DNA from: Candidatus Leptofilum gracile
GTDB lineage: Bacteria; Chloroflexota; Anaerolineae; Promineifilales; Promineifilaceae
Length of the DNA stretch: 64,000 nucleotides
Direction: 5' to 3'
Assembly (NCBI GenBank): GCA_016713825.1
Contig: JADJOJ010000011.1
Span: 248,001 to 312,000 of the forward strand
Part shown: positions 34,817 to 43,619 of the stretch, piece by piece
How positions within the stretch are numbered: the stretch's first letter is position 1
Layout of the letters: the number at the start of each line of letters is the position of its first letter
Made by a program: the position numbers and the translations under genes
The notes under the pieces: generated by a model
What the model was told of the DNA's origin: nothing
Databases searched by the model: none
The model's input: the letters and a program-made list of their open reading frames with translations, nothing else

Positions 34817-35038
34817 GTGACGCAACAACCGCTTCAGCTGTATTGGGAATCAACTTATGCCATTACTGTGGCGCTTATGACCCATTATCCAGAGCGTAAT
34901 CCTGAGGATGTTGGTTTGCAAGAACTGGCCGAGCTTGTCGAATCGCTGCCCGGCTTCGACGATGACCCCGCTATGGTAACCGAGCGCATTTTGCTGGATA
35001 TTCAAACCGTCTGGTACGAGGAGGCAACCAATCTATGA
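34817..35038 (+). CDS. iscX: IscX-like Fe-S assembly protein
   Basis: A 73-aa acidic protein of the IscX (YfhJ) family, which in Escherichia coli binds iron and the cysteine desulfurase IscS. The signature PGFDDDPAMVTERILLDIQ near residues 45-63 and the pattern YAITVALMTHYPERNPEDV match well. Start is GTG 34817 with AGG upstream. Its stop overlaps the nuoB start by four bases (ATGA), so it is translationally coupled to nuoB. In standard complex I operons nuoA sits in this place. No iscS, iscU, iscA or hscAB is nearby, so the context ties it to Fe-S loading of complex I subunits rather than to the general ISC operon. Confidence 0.88.
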   Translation: MTQQPLQLYWESTYAITVALMTHYPERNPEDVGLQELAELVESLPGFDDDPAMVTERILLDIQTVWYEEATNL

Positions 35039-35706
35039 CAGCTGAAAATTCAGCCGCTGGATCCCCTGATATTGTTGTGCCTGATGAACTCGGCAACAAC
35101 GTCGTTATCACCAACATCGCCAAGCTGCTAGACCCCGTCTACAACTGGGGCCGACGTAACTCCGTCTGGCCAATGGTTTTTGGCCTGGCCTGCTGCGCCA
35201 TCGAAATGATCTGCACCGCTGCCAGCCGGTACGACCTGGCCCGCTTTGGCATGGAAGTATTCCGCGCTACGCCGCGCCAGTCAGACCTGATGATTGTTTC
35301 AGGCACCGTTACCAAGAAAATGGTGCCCACCATCGTGCGCCTGTACAACCAGATGCCCGAACCGCGCTACGTGCTGAGCATGGGGGCGTGCGCTTCTGGC
35401 GGTGGTCCTTTTAAAGAAGGGTACAACGTGGTGGATGGCATCGACAAGTTCATCCCGGTAGACGTTTACGTGCCCGGCTGCCCGCCAACTCCTCAGGCGC
35501 TCATCAACGGGCTCATTGCTCTGCAAGAGAAAATTGATCAGCAATCGATTGCTACCGTGCCCTGGTATCGCAAAAGCGATCCAACCACAGACCTGGTGCC
35601 CGTACCGGTATTAGGCCCCGATTTGGTGGATCTGCGCCAGCTGAACCTGATCAAAGCCGAAGCGCTAAAAGCAAAAGAAACTGCTGAAGCAGAAACGGCC
35701 GTATAA
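35035..35706 (+). CDS. nuoB: NADH-quinone oxidoreductase subunit B
   Basis: A 223-aa subunit of respiratory complex I that holds the terminal 4Fe-4S cluster N2. The four ligands are visible: C53 and C54 (GLACCAIEM), C119 (GACAS) and C149 (VPGCPPTPQ). An extra C-terminal tail of about 50 residues is rich in charged residues. It is coupled to iscX by ATGA and is followed 32 bp later by nuoCD. nuoA, nuoEFG and the membrane-arm genes nuoH and nuoJ-N are not in this cluster, so the operon is split in this organism. Confidence 0.97.
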   Translation: MTAENSAAGSPDIVVPDELGNNVVITNIAKLLDPVYNWGRRNSVWPMVFGLACCAIEMICTAASRYDLARFGMEVFRATPRQSDLMIVSGTVTKKMVPTIVRLYNQMPEPRYVLSMGACASGGGPFKEGYNVVDGIDKFIPVDVYVPGCPPTPQALINGLIALQEKIDQQSIATVPWYRKSDPTTDLVPVPVLGPDLVDLRQLNLIKAEALKAKETAEAETAV

Positions 35707-35738
35707 CCCAGGCCACCAACAGTTTAGAAGGATTTCCC

Positions 35739-37559
35739 ATGAGCGAAATGATTCTCGATGACCAACCGCAAGATGATGGAACGGCCGTAAACCAAAACCC
35801 CGTAGAACGCGCCGCAGCCCTGCTCAAAGAACGCTTTCCCGATGCCGTTACCGATGACACCCGCGACGGCTACACCGGCCTGATGGTTTCTGCCGATAAG
35901 CTGGTTGAAGTTGCCACCGCTCTGCGCGACGATATTGGCTTCGACTACCTCAGCAGTGTCACCGGCGTAGACCAGATTAACGACAACAAAATGGAAGTGG
36001 TCTACCACACCTACAGCATCGACCAGGGCGGCAGCGGCCTGGTTTTGCACGTGCAAGTTGATCGTGACAATCCCGTACTGCCTTCCCTCACCCCCATTTG
36101 GCCCGGTGCCGACTTCCAAGAACGTGAAGCGTGGGATTTGTTGGGCATCCATTTTGATGGCCACCACGACCTGCGCCGCATCCTTACCTGGGATGGTTTC
36201 GCTGGTCATCCCCTGCGTAAAGATTGGAAAGAGGTTTTCTACGAAGAAGATCACAAACCGTTTGGCAGTCGTTGGCCCGGTGGCGAAGTGTTCCGCGCCG
36301 AAGAAAAAACTGTCTACGGCAAAAACGTGCGGTACCCAGAAGGGTGGTTACCCACTGGCGATGAGTACGACGTAGAAACCGAGATGTACACCGGCATTAC
36401 TTATACCCGTGACCAACAATCTGGCATGAAAACCGATAAGCTCACCGTCAACATGGGGCCGCAGCACCCCTCCACCCACGGCGTGTTCCGCATGGTGGTG
36501 ACGCTAGATGGTGAAACGGTGATAGATCTGAAGCCGGTTATGGGTTACCTGCACCGCAACCACGAAAAAATTGGCGAACGGAACACCTTCATCCAAAACC
36601 TTCCCTACACAGATCGCCTGGATTATCTAAGCTCCATGAGCAACAACCACGGCTACGTGTTGGCCGTGGAAAAATTGTTGGGTTCAACAGTTCCTGAGCG
36701 GGCTGAGTGGATTCGCATTCTCATGGTGGAATTGACCCGCATTTGTAACCATATGTGGGCTTTGGGCTTTTTGCTCAATGACCTGGGCGCGCTGCAAACG
36801 CCAATGCTCTACTTCTATTTGGAACGCGAGCTTATTTTGGACTTTTTTGAAGAGGCTGCCGGTTCTCGCATGATGTGCAACTACATGCGCTTTGGTGGCG
36901 TGGCTTATGATTTGCCCGACTACGTGCGTGAGCAGGAAACGATTAGCTTCCTGGAAGAGTTGATTTACGAGCACATTCCCGCCGTTTTGGATCAGGGGGA
37001 TGGGCTGATGACGAATAACGAAATTGTGCGGGCGCGCAGCATTGGCGTGGGAATTTTGTCTCGCGAAGATGCCATTGCTTACAGCACCGCTGGCCCTGTT
37101 CTGCGTGCCAGCGGCGCGCAGTACGATGTGCGCCGGGCGGAACCCTATTCTTACTACGAGAGCCTGGATTTTGACATTCCGGTACGCTATAACGGCGATA
37201 TTTACGACCGATATTTAATTCGGATGGACGAAATGCGCCAAAGCTTGCGTATTTTGGAGCAGGTGCTGCCGCACATTAAGGCGACCAAAGGTGCGCCGAT
37301 TGTGGATGGCAAGCCGCAGTATGCGATTCGTATGCCCAATGCTGGGGAGTCATACGGCCGTGTTGAAAATCCCAAAGGTGAGCTGGGCTATTACGTCACC
37401 ACCCGCCGCCGCGAATCGAACCCGGACCGGTACCACGTGCGCGCCCCATCCTTCATCAACCTGACCCCCCTGGGCAAAATGTGTGAAGGGCATAAGGTAG
37501 CCGATATTGTGGCCATCTTGGGTAGTATCGACATCGTTTTGGGTGAAGTAGACCGTTAA
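35739..37559 (+). CDS. nuoCD: Fused NADH-quinone oxidoreductase subunits C and D
   Basis: A 606-aa fusion of NuoC (about 1-215) and NuoD (about 228-606). The NuoC part has the family motif EREAWDLLGIHFDGHHDLRR and HPLRKDW. The NuoD part starts near TVNMGPQHPSTHGVFRM and contains GYLHRNHEKIGERN and the conserved C-terminal end near GEVDR. NuoD forms most of the quinone pocket at the junction with NuoB. Fused nuoCD genes are known from gamma-proteobacteria and some other phyla. AAGGA lies before the ATG. It sits between nuoB and nuoI. Confidence 0.97.
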   Translation: MSEMILDDQPQDDGTAVNQNPVERAAALLKERFPDAVTDDTRDGYTGLMVSADKLVEVATALRDDIGFDYLSSVTGVDQINDNKMEVVYHTYSIDQGGSGLVLHVQVDRDNPVLPSLTPIWPGADFQEREAWDLLGIHFDGHHDLRRILTWDGFAGHPLRKDWKEVFYEEDHKPFGSRWPGGEVFRAEEKTVYGKNVRYPEGWLPTGDEYDVETEMYTGITYTRDQQSGMKTDKLTVNMGPQHPSTHGVFRMVVTLDGETVIDLKPVMGYLHRNHEKIGERNTFIQNLPYTDRLDYLSSMSNNHGYVLAVEKLLGSTVPERAEWIRILMVELTRICNHMWALGFLLNDLGALQTPMLYFYLERELILDFFEEAAGSRMMCNYMRFGGVAYDLPDYVREQETISFLEELIYEHIPAVLDQGDGLMTNNEIVRARSIGVGILSREDAIAYSTAGPVLRASGAQYDVRRAEPYSYYESLDFDIPVRYNGDIYDRYLIRMDEMRQSLRILEQVLPHIKATKGAPIVDGKPQYAIRMPNAGESYGRVENPKGELGYYVTTRRRESNPDRYHVRAPSFINLTPLGKMCEGHKVADIVAILGSIDIVLGEVDR

Positions 37560-37621
37560 GAACGTAATCACAGCGTTTGCAGGTTAAGCTGCAAAAAACT
37601 GTGTTCCTGTAAGGAGAAGCT

Positions 37622-38317
37622 ATGTACGGACTTGGTATTTTGAAAGGGATGGCAATCACCATGAAGCATTTTGTGGATTCCTACCTGGATGATATTTTTT
37701 GGGCTGCGCGCGGTGGCCGTTATTACAACGATGAGGCGCTTAAGGTGCGGCAGGGTTTGAAGGGTAAAGGGGTAAAAACGGTTTTCTACCCAGAAGAAAA
37801 GCTGTCAGTGCCAGAGCGGTTTCGCTTTGTGCCCTTTTTGGTAACAGATGATCCGCCGCCCGGGCAGAAGTGGGGCAAGGATTGGTGTACCTCTTGCGGT
37901 ATTTGCGCCAAGGTGTGCCCGCCCCAATGCATCTGGATTGAGCGGGGTGTGCAGCCAAACGGCCGTCCGAAACCAGAACCCAATCAGTTTTACATCGACA
38001 TTGATATTTGCATGAACTGTGGCTTTTGCATGGAGTTCTGCCCGTTCGATGCCATCAAGCTGGACCATGATTACGAGCTGGCCAGCTATGACCGCACCAC
38101 GGCCCACATTCATGATAAAGAGCGGTTGAGCAAACCGCTCAGCTATTGGCGTGAAATTGCTCCGAAAAAAGCTGCTGCTGAGGCAGCCATCCGTGACCAT
38201 GTTGACGAGCTGAAAGCATGGAAAAAGGCGAATGGTCGGGATGCGGATCCATCTACCGCGCCTAAGATGACGGAAGAAAACACGAAGCAGCTTTTCTATC
38301 GCGGTGAATATTACTAA
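37622..38317 (+). CDS. nuoI: NADH-quinone oxidoreductase subunit I (2x 4Fe-4S)
   Basis: A 231-aa subunit carrying two 4Fe-4S clusters that pass electrons to NuoB. Ligands are C89, C92, C95 and C99 (with an extra C103) in the first motif, and C130, C133, C136 and C140 (CMNCGFCMEFC) in the second. An amphipathic N-terminus (MYGLGILKGMAITMKHF) fits the usual membrane contact. The charged C-terminal extension of about 70 residues is longer than in Escherichia coli NuoI. A strong AAGGAG site lies six bases before the ATG. The next gene is mrp, 93 bp downstream. Confidence 0.96.
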   Translation: MYGLGILKGMAITMKHFVDSYLDDIFWAARGGRYYNDEALKVRQGLKGKGVKTVFYPEEKLSVPERFRFVPFLVTDDPPPGQKWGKDWCTSCGICAKVCPPQCIWIERGVQPNGRPKPEPNQFYIDIDICMNCGFCMEFCPFDAIKLDHDYELASYDRTTAHIHDKERLSKPLSYWREIAPKKAAAEAAIRDHVDELKAWKKANGRDADPSTAPKMTEENTKQLFYRGEYY

Positions 38318-38410
38318 CGCGAATCTGTAAACCAAATTTTGATTGTTACGAGCATTGCGTATTTCATCAAATTGCCGGTGGAGTACGCAATCTCTGTTTA
38401 AGGAGCAACT

Positions 38411-39487
38411 ATGTTTAAGCGTAAAGATCAAGCAGCGGGTGGGGTGACAGAAACGGCCGTAATGGCCGCCCTGGCCAACGTGATCGAACCAGAATTGCAT
38501 CGGGACCTCGTTTCACTCAACATGATCCGCAACCTGCAAATTCAGGGCAGCGATGTCAGCTTTACCATCATGCTCACCACGCCCGCCTGCCCCCTCAAGG
38601 GCAAAATGGAAGCCGATTCCCGCGCGGCCTTGGCCAGCGTGCCTGGTATCGGCCAGATTACCATTAATTGGGATGCCAACGTGCCCGCCGATCGGCGCAT
38701 AAAAGATCAGCTCGGCCAATCCTTCCGTAACACCATTGCTGTTTCCAGCGGCAAGGGGGGCGTGGGTAAATCCACCCTCGCCGTCAATTTAGCCATCGCC
38801 CTGGCCAAAAGCGGGGCCAGCGTCGGCTTGCTAGACGCAGACATTCTAGGGCCAAACGTGCCGATGATGATGGGCGTCAACCAAATGCCACCGCCGCGCA
38901 ATCGTAAAATGGTGCCTGCCGAAAATTACGGCGTCAAATTCATTTCTATGGCCTTTTTGGTAAAGCCAGACCAGCCCCTAATCTGGCGTGGGCCAATGCT
39001 GCACAGCGCCATTACCCAACTGCTCAGCGATGTGGAGTGGGGGGAACTGGATTACCTTATCATCGACTTGCCCCCAGGCACCAGCGATGCGCAGCTGACG
39101 CTGGCCCAGGTGCTGCCGTTGTCTGGCACCGTTGTGGTAACGCAGCCCATGCAGGTGGCGGCTTCCGATGCGCTGCGCGGCTTGAAGATGTTCGAAAAGC
39201 TAGACGTGCCGATTTTAGGCGTGGTAGAAAATATGAGCGGCGAATTTTTTGGTACGGGCGCGGGCGCGAAGTTGGCGGCCGATTACGAGTCTGAATTCCT
39301 GGGCACCGTGCCGATGGATGCCAACGTGCGCGTGGGTGGTGACAATGGCCAGCCGATTGTGGTGGCTTTCCCAGATTCTCCGGCAGCCAGGGCGATTGGG
39401 GAGATTGCCCAAAAAGTGGCGGCGCGGATCAGTGTGCTGACGCTGCAAAAATCCACCAACTTTATTCCGATTGAACTGATTGGGTAA
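38411..39487 (+). CDS. mrp: Mrp/ApbC P-loop ATPase, Fe-S carrier family
   Basis: A 358-aa protein with an N-terminal MIP18/DUF59 domain (about 15-95, TTPACPLK) and a MinD-like NTPase with deviant Walker A SSGKGGVGKS at 112-121 and the acidic motif LLDADILGPNVP. The family (Mrp, ApbC, NBP35) carries 4Fe-4S clusters to apoproteins. Unusually, the CxxC cluster motif expected after VENMS is absent: residues 270-290 read VVENMSGEFFGTGAG, about nine residues shorter than in Escherichia coli Mrp. It closes the iscX-nuo unit and is followed by a strong terminator. Confidence 0.93.
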   Translation: MFKRKDQAAGGVTETAVMAALANVIEPELHRDLVSLNMIRNLQIQGSDVSFTIMLTTPACPLKGKMEADSRAALASVPGIGQITINWDANVPADRRIKDQLGQSFRNTIAVSSGKGGVGKSTLAVNLAIALAKSGASVGLLDADILGPNVPMMMGVNQMPPPRNRKMVPAENYGVKFISMAFLVKPDQPLIWRGPMLHSAITQLLSDVEWGELDYLIIDLPPGTSDAQLTLAQVLPLSGTVVVTQPMQVAASDALRGLKMFEKLDVPILGVVENMSGEFFGTGAGAKLAADYESEFLGTVPMDANVRVGGDNGQPIVVAFPDSPAARAIGEIAQKVAARISVLTLQKSTNFIPIELIG

Positions 39488-39511
39488 ACGAGTTACTGAC
39501 TGGACGATGAG

Positions 39512-39541
39512 AGCCAGCTCCAGACCGGGGCTGGCTTTTTT
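39512..39541 (+). terminator. Intrinsic terminator after mrp
   Basis: AGCCAGCTCC pairs with GGGGCTGGCT (one wobble) around a 5-nt loop, followed directly by a run of seven T. It lies 25 bp after the mrp stop and ends the iscX-nuo-mrp unit. Confidence 0.85.
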
Positions 39542-39672
39542 GTTGAGATATTGGTAAGAAACGGCCGTCTTATGATAACATAAGCAAATCTTATCAAATA
39601 TTTCGCTGCTGGTTGCGCTGGCGGCGTTACTGCGAAGTATTGGAAGAATACTACTTTTTGCGGAGTTAATCG

Positions 39673-40623
39673 ATGTCATTTGTTGCAGCAGAACGTACCT
39701 CGGTTGTGGGAGTGCGCTTCCAAAAACTGGGAAAGCTTTATCATTTTAAACTGGGTCGGCAGCATGAAGATGTTGTGCCGGGTGATTATGTAATTGTTGA
39801 AACGAAACGGGGGCGGCAGCTGGGTCAGGTAATTAGTTTTATTGCCCCAGATGAGGCCCATAACCAGCGCGGGATGCGCCCCATCGAGCGCAAAGCAAAC
39901 CCGCGCGACATGGTTATGAAGCAAGTGTGGGAAACCAAAGAGCTAGATGCACTCATCAGCTGCCGGGAAAAGGCCGCCTCGCTCAATATTCGGGATGCCA
40001 AGTTTGTGAAGGCAGAGTACAGCTTCGATGGTTCCTGGCTAACCTTCCATTACACCACGGAAAACAAAAAGCTAGACATAAACCGTTTGCAGCAGATTTT
40101 AAGCAAGCAGTTCCATACCAAAGTGGAGATGCGCCTGATTGGGCCACGCGATGTGGCCAAAATCATGGGCGGGTACGGTGCTTGTGGTGCGCCACGCTGC
40201 TGTTCCACATTCTTAACCGAGTTCAGCCCGATTTCGATCCGCATGGCCAAGGCACAGGGCATTTCGCTTAGCCCGCAGGAGATTACGGGGATGTGCGGCC
40301 GTTTACGCTGCTGCCTGGTGTATGAGTACGAACAGTACGTGGAGGCACGCAAAACATTGCCCAAGCCGGGCAAGCGCGTTGGCACCCCCCACGGCGAAGG
40401 CAAAGTGCGCGATGTGCGTGTGCTGCGCGATTCTGTGCTGGTGCAGGTTGAGGGCGAATATTTTGAGGTTTTTCGGCATGAGTTGGAACCGCTGGAAGAG
40501 CTTGAAGCGCTGAAAAAGAAGGCTGAGGCTGGCTGCTCTAAACATGAAGGTGGCGGCTGTGATTGTGGCGCCAAACGGGGCCATGCCGTAGAAGAAAACG
40601 AAGAGGATGGCGACGATGCTTGA
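39673..40623 (+). CDS. ricT: RicT/YaaT-like PSP1 domain protein
   Basis: A 316-aa PSP1-domain protein. In Bacillus subtilis RicT (YaaT) works with RicA and RicF, binds 4Fe-4S clusters and controls RNase Y-dependent RNA processing. The PSP1 region has GDYVIVETKRGRQLGQV near residues 37-52. Conserved cysteines occur in YGACGAPRCC and MCGRLRCCLVYE. A C-terminal Cys-rich tail (CSKHEGGGCDCGAK) may bind extra metal. GGAG lies seven bases before the ATG. Its end overlaps the next gene's start. No ricA or ricF is in the window, so the Ric complex role is inferred from the family only. Confidence 0.9.
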   Translation: MSFVAAERTSVVGVRFQKLGKLYHFKLGRQHEDVVPGDYVIVETKRGRQLGQVISFIAPDEAHNQRGMRPIERKANPRDMVMKQVWETKELDALISCREKAASLNIRDAKFVKAEYSFDGSWLTFHYTTENKKLDINRLQQILSKQFHTKVEMRLIGPRDVAKIMGGYGACGAPRCCSTFLTEFSPISIRMAKAQGISLSPQEITGMCGRLRCCLVYEYEQYVEARKTLPKPGKRVGTPHGEGKVRDVRVLRDSVLVQVEGEYFEVFRHELEPLEELEALKKKAEAGCSKHEGGGCDCGAKRGHAVEENEEDGDDA

Positions 40624-41221
40624 TCGGGAGGCCGCTTGGGCGCTGGTTTGTGAGTTTGTGCAGGACGAAGGGTTACGGCGGCATATGTTGGCAGTTAGCG
40701 TGGCTATGGGCTGGTATGCCAATCAATTAGGTGCAGACGTGGCTTACTGGGAAACCGTTGGTTTGCTGCATGATTTTGATTGGGAGATTCATCCAGACCT
40801 GGATCGGCACCCAACGGAAGGGTCCAAAATTTTGCGTGCGCGTGGTTGGGATGAGGAGACGATCCGGGTGATTTTGTCTCATTACACCGAGGGCACTGGC
40901 GTTCATCGTGAAAAACCGATTGATTTTGCTTTGCTGGCCTGTGATGAGATTACGGGGCTTGTTATTGCTGTCACGTTGGTACGGCCGTCTAAGAACATCG
41001 CCGAAGTCACCCTCTCATCCATCCGCAAAAAGTGGAAAGATCGGCGCTTTGCCGCTGGTGTTGATCGGGATCATGTTACTGAGGTGACGGCCGATTTTAG
41101 CCAAGAATCGTTTGCCGGTGGTCTGGAATTGTGGGACCACATTCAAAATGTGCTGACCGCCATGCAAGAGGCTGCTGAGGTGTTGGAACTGGACGGCCGT
41201 TTAGCCTCAACCACACCATAA
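40616..41221 (+). CDS. HD-domain hydrolase
   Basis: A 201-aa metal-dependent phosphohydrolase-like protein of the HD superfamily (COG2316-type). The first His is in EGLRRHMLAVSVAM, the HD pair in VGLLHDFDWEIHPD, with further ligands around LSHYTEGTGVHRE and LLACDEITG. I start at ATG 40616, with AGAGG nine bases upstream; an ATG at 40607 has that purine stretch too close. It overlaps the 3' end of ricT by eight bases and is probably cotranscribed with it. Substrate unknown; nucleotides are typical for the family. Confidence 0.85.
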   Translation: MLDREAAWALVCEFVQDEGLRRHMLAVSVAMGWYANQLGADVAYWETVGLLHDFDWEIHPDLDRHPTEGSKILRARGWDEETIRVILSHYTEGTGVHREKPIDFALLACDEITGLVIAVTLVRPSKNIAEVTLSSIRKKWKDRRFAAGVDRDHVTEVTADFSQESFAGGLELWDHIQNVLTAMQEAAEVLELDGRLASTTP

Positions 41222-41246
41222 CCAACCATTATTTTTGGAATTCCCC

Positions 41247-42509
41247 ATGAGTGAAGCAGAATATTTAACCGTACAAGAAGCCTTAACGGCCGTTCTGGCT
41301 GGTGTTTCTGTGGTGTCTGCCGAGCAAGTGCCCTTGCTGGAGGCATTGGGCCGCGTGCTGGCCCAGGATGTGGTGGCCCAAGACAGCTTGCCCCCCTTTG
41401 CCAACTCATCCATGGATGGCTACGCGCTCATCGCAGCCGACCTGGCTGCGGCAAGCCAGGAAAACCCGGCGATATTGCGGGTGGTTGGCGATGTGGCGGC
41501 TGGGGCTGTGCAAGACGTGGTGGTGCAACGCGGAACGGCCGTACGCATCATGACTGGTGCCCCCGTGCCCCCTGGTGCCAACGCCGTTGTGCCTGTGGAA
41601 GATACGGACGAAGCGTGGCGCAATCGGGAACGGCCGTTGCCTGAGCAAATTCAGGTACACCGGCCTGTTCAGCCCGGCGACTACATTCGTCACCCCGGTG
41701 AAGATATCGAGTCTGGGCAAACCATTTTAGAAAAAGGCCATATTTTACGGCCGCAAGAGGTAGGGGTGCTGGCTTCTTTGGGCATTAGCTATGTTTCCGT
41801 CATTCGGCGGCCCAGAGTTGCTATTTTAGCCACAGGCGACGAATTGCTCGAAGTCGATCAACCGCTGCGGCCTGGCAAAATTCGCAACAGCAACGGTTAT
41901 ACCCAGGCCGCCCAAATCCTGGCGCTCGGGGCCATTCCTGTGCAGCTAGGCATTGCGGAGGATACGGAAACGGCCGTACGCCAAAAGCTTAAGGTCGGTC
42001 TAGATGCTAACGTAGACCTCTTCATCAGCTCCGCGGGCGTTTCCGTGGGGGCTTATGATGTAGTAAAAGCGGTGCTGGAAGCCGAGGGAAATGTTGGTTT
42101 CTGGCGCGTGCGCATGCGTCCTGGTAAACCGTTGGCTTACGGCACTTACCACGGCATCCCCTACCTGGGCCTGCCCGGCAACCCGGTTTCTGCCATGGTT
42201 TCATTCGAGCGCTTTGCTCGGGCCGCCATTCGCAAAATGGCGGGCCACACCCAGCTAGACAGACCCACCCTCCCCGTTACCGTGCAGAACGAGATTCATT
42301 CAGATGGCCGTGAAAGCTACATCCGTGCCATCGTTACGCCAGAGGGAGGCACGTATCAGGCGCAGGTTACAGGAGACCAGGGGTCACATATCATGACCTC
42401 GTTGGTCAAAGCCAATGCCTTGCTGATTGTGCCCGAAGGGGTAACCTTTGTGCCGAAAGGGGGTCAACTGACTGCCTGGATGCTGGATTGGCCTGAAACG
42501 CGCTTTTAA
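41247..42509 (+). CDS. moeA: Molybdopterin molybdenumtransferase MoeA
   Basis: A 420-aa MoeA protein that inserts molybdenum into adenylylated molybdopterin. Seen motifs are the N-terminal SSMDGYALIAADL, GTAVRIMTGAPVPPGANAVVPVED, the MoCF-binding region VAILATGDELLE, SAGVSVGAYDVVK, and GLPGNPVSAMVSFE. The C-terminal beta domain ends about 10 residues before the stop. GGAA lies seven bases before ATG 41247. It partners with the mog gene at 22.9 kb. It follows the HD gene by 25 bp and ends with a strong bidirectional terminator. Confidence 0.95.
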   Translation: MSEAEYLTVQEALTAVLAGVSVVSAEQVPLLEALGRVLAQDVVAQDSLPPFANSSMDGYALIAADLAAASQENPAILRVVGDVAAGAVQDVVVQRGTAVRIMTGAPVPPGANAVVPVEDTDEAWRNRERPLPEQIQVHRPVQPGDYIRHPGEDIESGQTILEKGHILRPQEVGVLASLGISYVSVIRRPRVAILATGDELLEVDQPLRPGKIRNSNGYTQAAQILALGAIPVQLGIAEDTETAVRQKLKVGLDANVDLFISSAGVSVGAYDVVKAVLEAEGNVGFWRVRMRPGKPLAYGTYHGIPYLGLPGNPVSAMVSFERFARAAIRKMAGHTQLDRPTLPVTVQNEIHSDGRESYIRAIVTPEGGTYQAQVTGDQGSHIMTSLVKANALLIVPEGVTFVPKGGQLTAWMLDWPETRF

Positions 42510-42554
42510 CTGATATGTGGCAAGTTTGCACTTTACTCAATTCTGATCAGAAAA

Positions 42555-42579
42555 AAAAGCCCCGATTACCGGGGCTTTT
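42555..42579. terminator. Bidirectional terminator between moeA and the S1 gene
   Basis: AAAAGCCCCG and CGGGGCTTTT form a perfect 10-bp stem with a 5-nt loop, with A-run before and T-run after, so it can act for both convergent genes. Confidence 0.88.
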
Positions 42580-42585
42580 GTTTTG

Positions 42586-43365
42586 TTAACCATTGTGCTG
42601 CACTTGAAGCGTGCGGCTGAGGATGTCCTCTTGTTGGTCACGATTTCGGGGACTCTTACGACGCTTTTTACCAGCTTGCTTTCGGCTGCGCATTGGCATC
42701 TCTTCACCCATTGCCTGGCGTAAAGCAAACTCCATTGCCGTGGGCATATCCTCGTCGATCTCTTCTTCGTATTCGTACACTTCTGTGGGGGTGGCTTCAC
42801 TAACGGCCGTTTCTGGTTTTTCTAGCAAATTCTTGATGCTCAAGTCAATACGCCGCTTGCGCTTGCTAAAGCCCAATACCTGCACCTGAACTTCATCCCC
42901 AACCGTCAGCACTTCGGATGGATGCTTGACATAGTTGTGGCTCAGCTCGCTGATGTGAACCAGACCTTCACGCTCCGCCCCAATGTCCACAAATGCACCA
43001 AAATTTTCCAGCCGTTTCACGGTACCAGCATGAACCTGGCCTTTGTCCAGCTCGTTCCATTCAACCTCTAGCGGTGCGATCATGGTTACCATGATTTGCT
43101 CACGCTGCTGGTCTACTTTGTCTATCCAAACAGACACTTCATCCCCAACGTTCAGCACATCGGCTACGCGATTGACATGTTCTTTACCCAGCTGGGAAAT
43201 GTGAATGAGCGCGTTTGTGCCAATACCCAGGTCAATAAAGGCCCCGTATAACTCCAACCGGTTGACGGTACCTTTCAGTTGCATTTTTGGTTTGAGATCG
43301 TTGATGCTGGTTGGTGTGACCTCTGGAGCAGCGGACTCCATTGTTTCAGTGGTTTCTTCACTCAT
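42586..43365 (-). CDS. S1 RNA-binding domain protein (two S1 repeats)
   Basis: A 259-aa RpsA-related RNA-binding protein. The first S1 domain (about 27-95) reads LKGTVNRLELYGAFIDLGIG then ALIHISQL. The second (about 110-180) reads VHAGTVKRLENFGAFVDIGA then EGLVHISEL. The acidic linker is followed by a basic tail (RSRKQAGKKRRKSPRN). Two-domain proteins of this type assist translation or mRNA turnover; it is too short to be a standard S1 ribosomal protein. It shares its downstream terminator with moeA and is separated from recA by the hairpin at 43544. Confidence 0.85.
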   Translation of the reverse strand: MSEETTETMESAAPEVTPTSINDLKPKMQLKGTVNRLELYGAFIDLGIGTNALIHISQLGKEHVNRVADVLNVGDEVSVWIDKVDQQREQIMVTMIAPLEVEWNELDKGQVHAGTVKRLENFGAFVDIGAEREGLVHISELSHNYVKHPSEVLTVGDEVQVQVLGFSKRKRRIDLSIKNLLEKPETAVSEATPTEVYEYEEEIDEDMPTAMEFALRQAMGEEMPMRSRKQAGKKRRKSPRNRDQQEDILSRTLQVQHNG

Positions 43366-43543
43366 GACAAGATTCTCCTACGCAATGAAAGACAAATTGC
43401 CGATCCTGCGTTTATTAATGTTAAATTTTCGTAGGTCGTTGGGGACAAAACACAGCAAATTTTGTAGAGTTATGCCCAAAAATGAGTCTTTGCCAATTAT
43501 AGCAAGCCTCTATGTCATGTCAAAAAGAGAAGATAGGAAGTAA

Positions 43544-43575
43544 AAAGCCCTGATGTACCAAGTCACCAGAGCTTT
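43544..43575 (-). terminator. Intrinsic terminator of recA
   Basis: On the minus strand AAAGCTCTGGTG pairs with CATCAGGGCTTT (two wobbles) around an 8-nt loop, followed by a T-run, 45 bp beyond the recA stop. Confidence 0.75.
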
Positions 43576-43619
43576 TTTACCGATATTTAGCTGATCGAAA
43601 GCATCAATCGACCCGAAAT

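Noticed and set aside
35739..37559. nuoCD fusion as an assembly error
   Set aside because: The frame is continuous through the linker, both halves are complete, and nuoCD fusions are known in other bacteria.
39512..39541. Word-repeat family membership of the mrp terminator
   Set aside because: It is a simple single-stem terminator with T-run and lacks tandem words.
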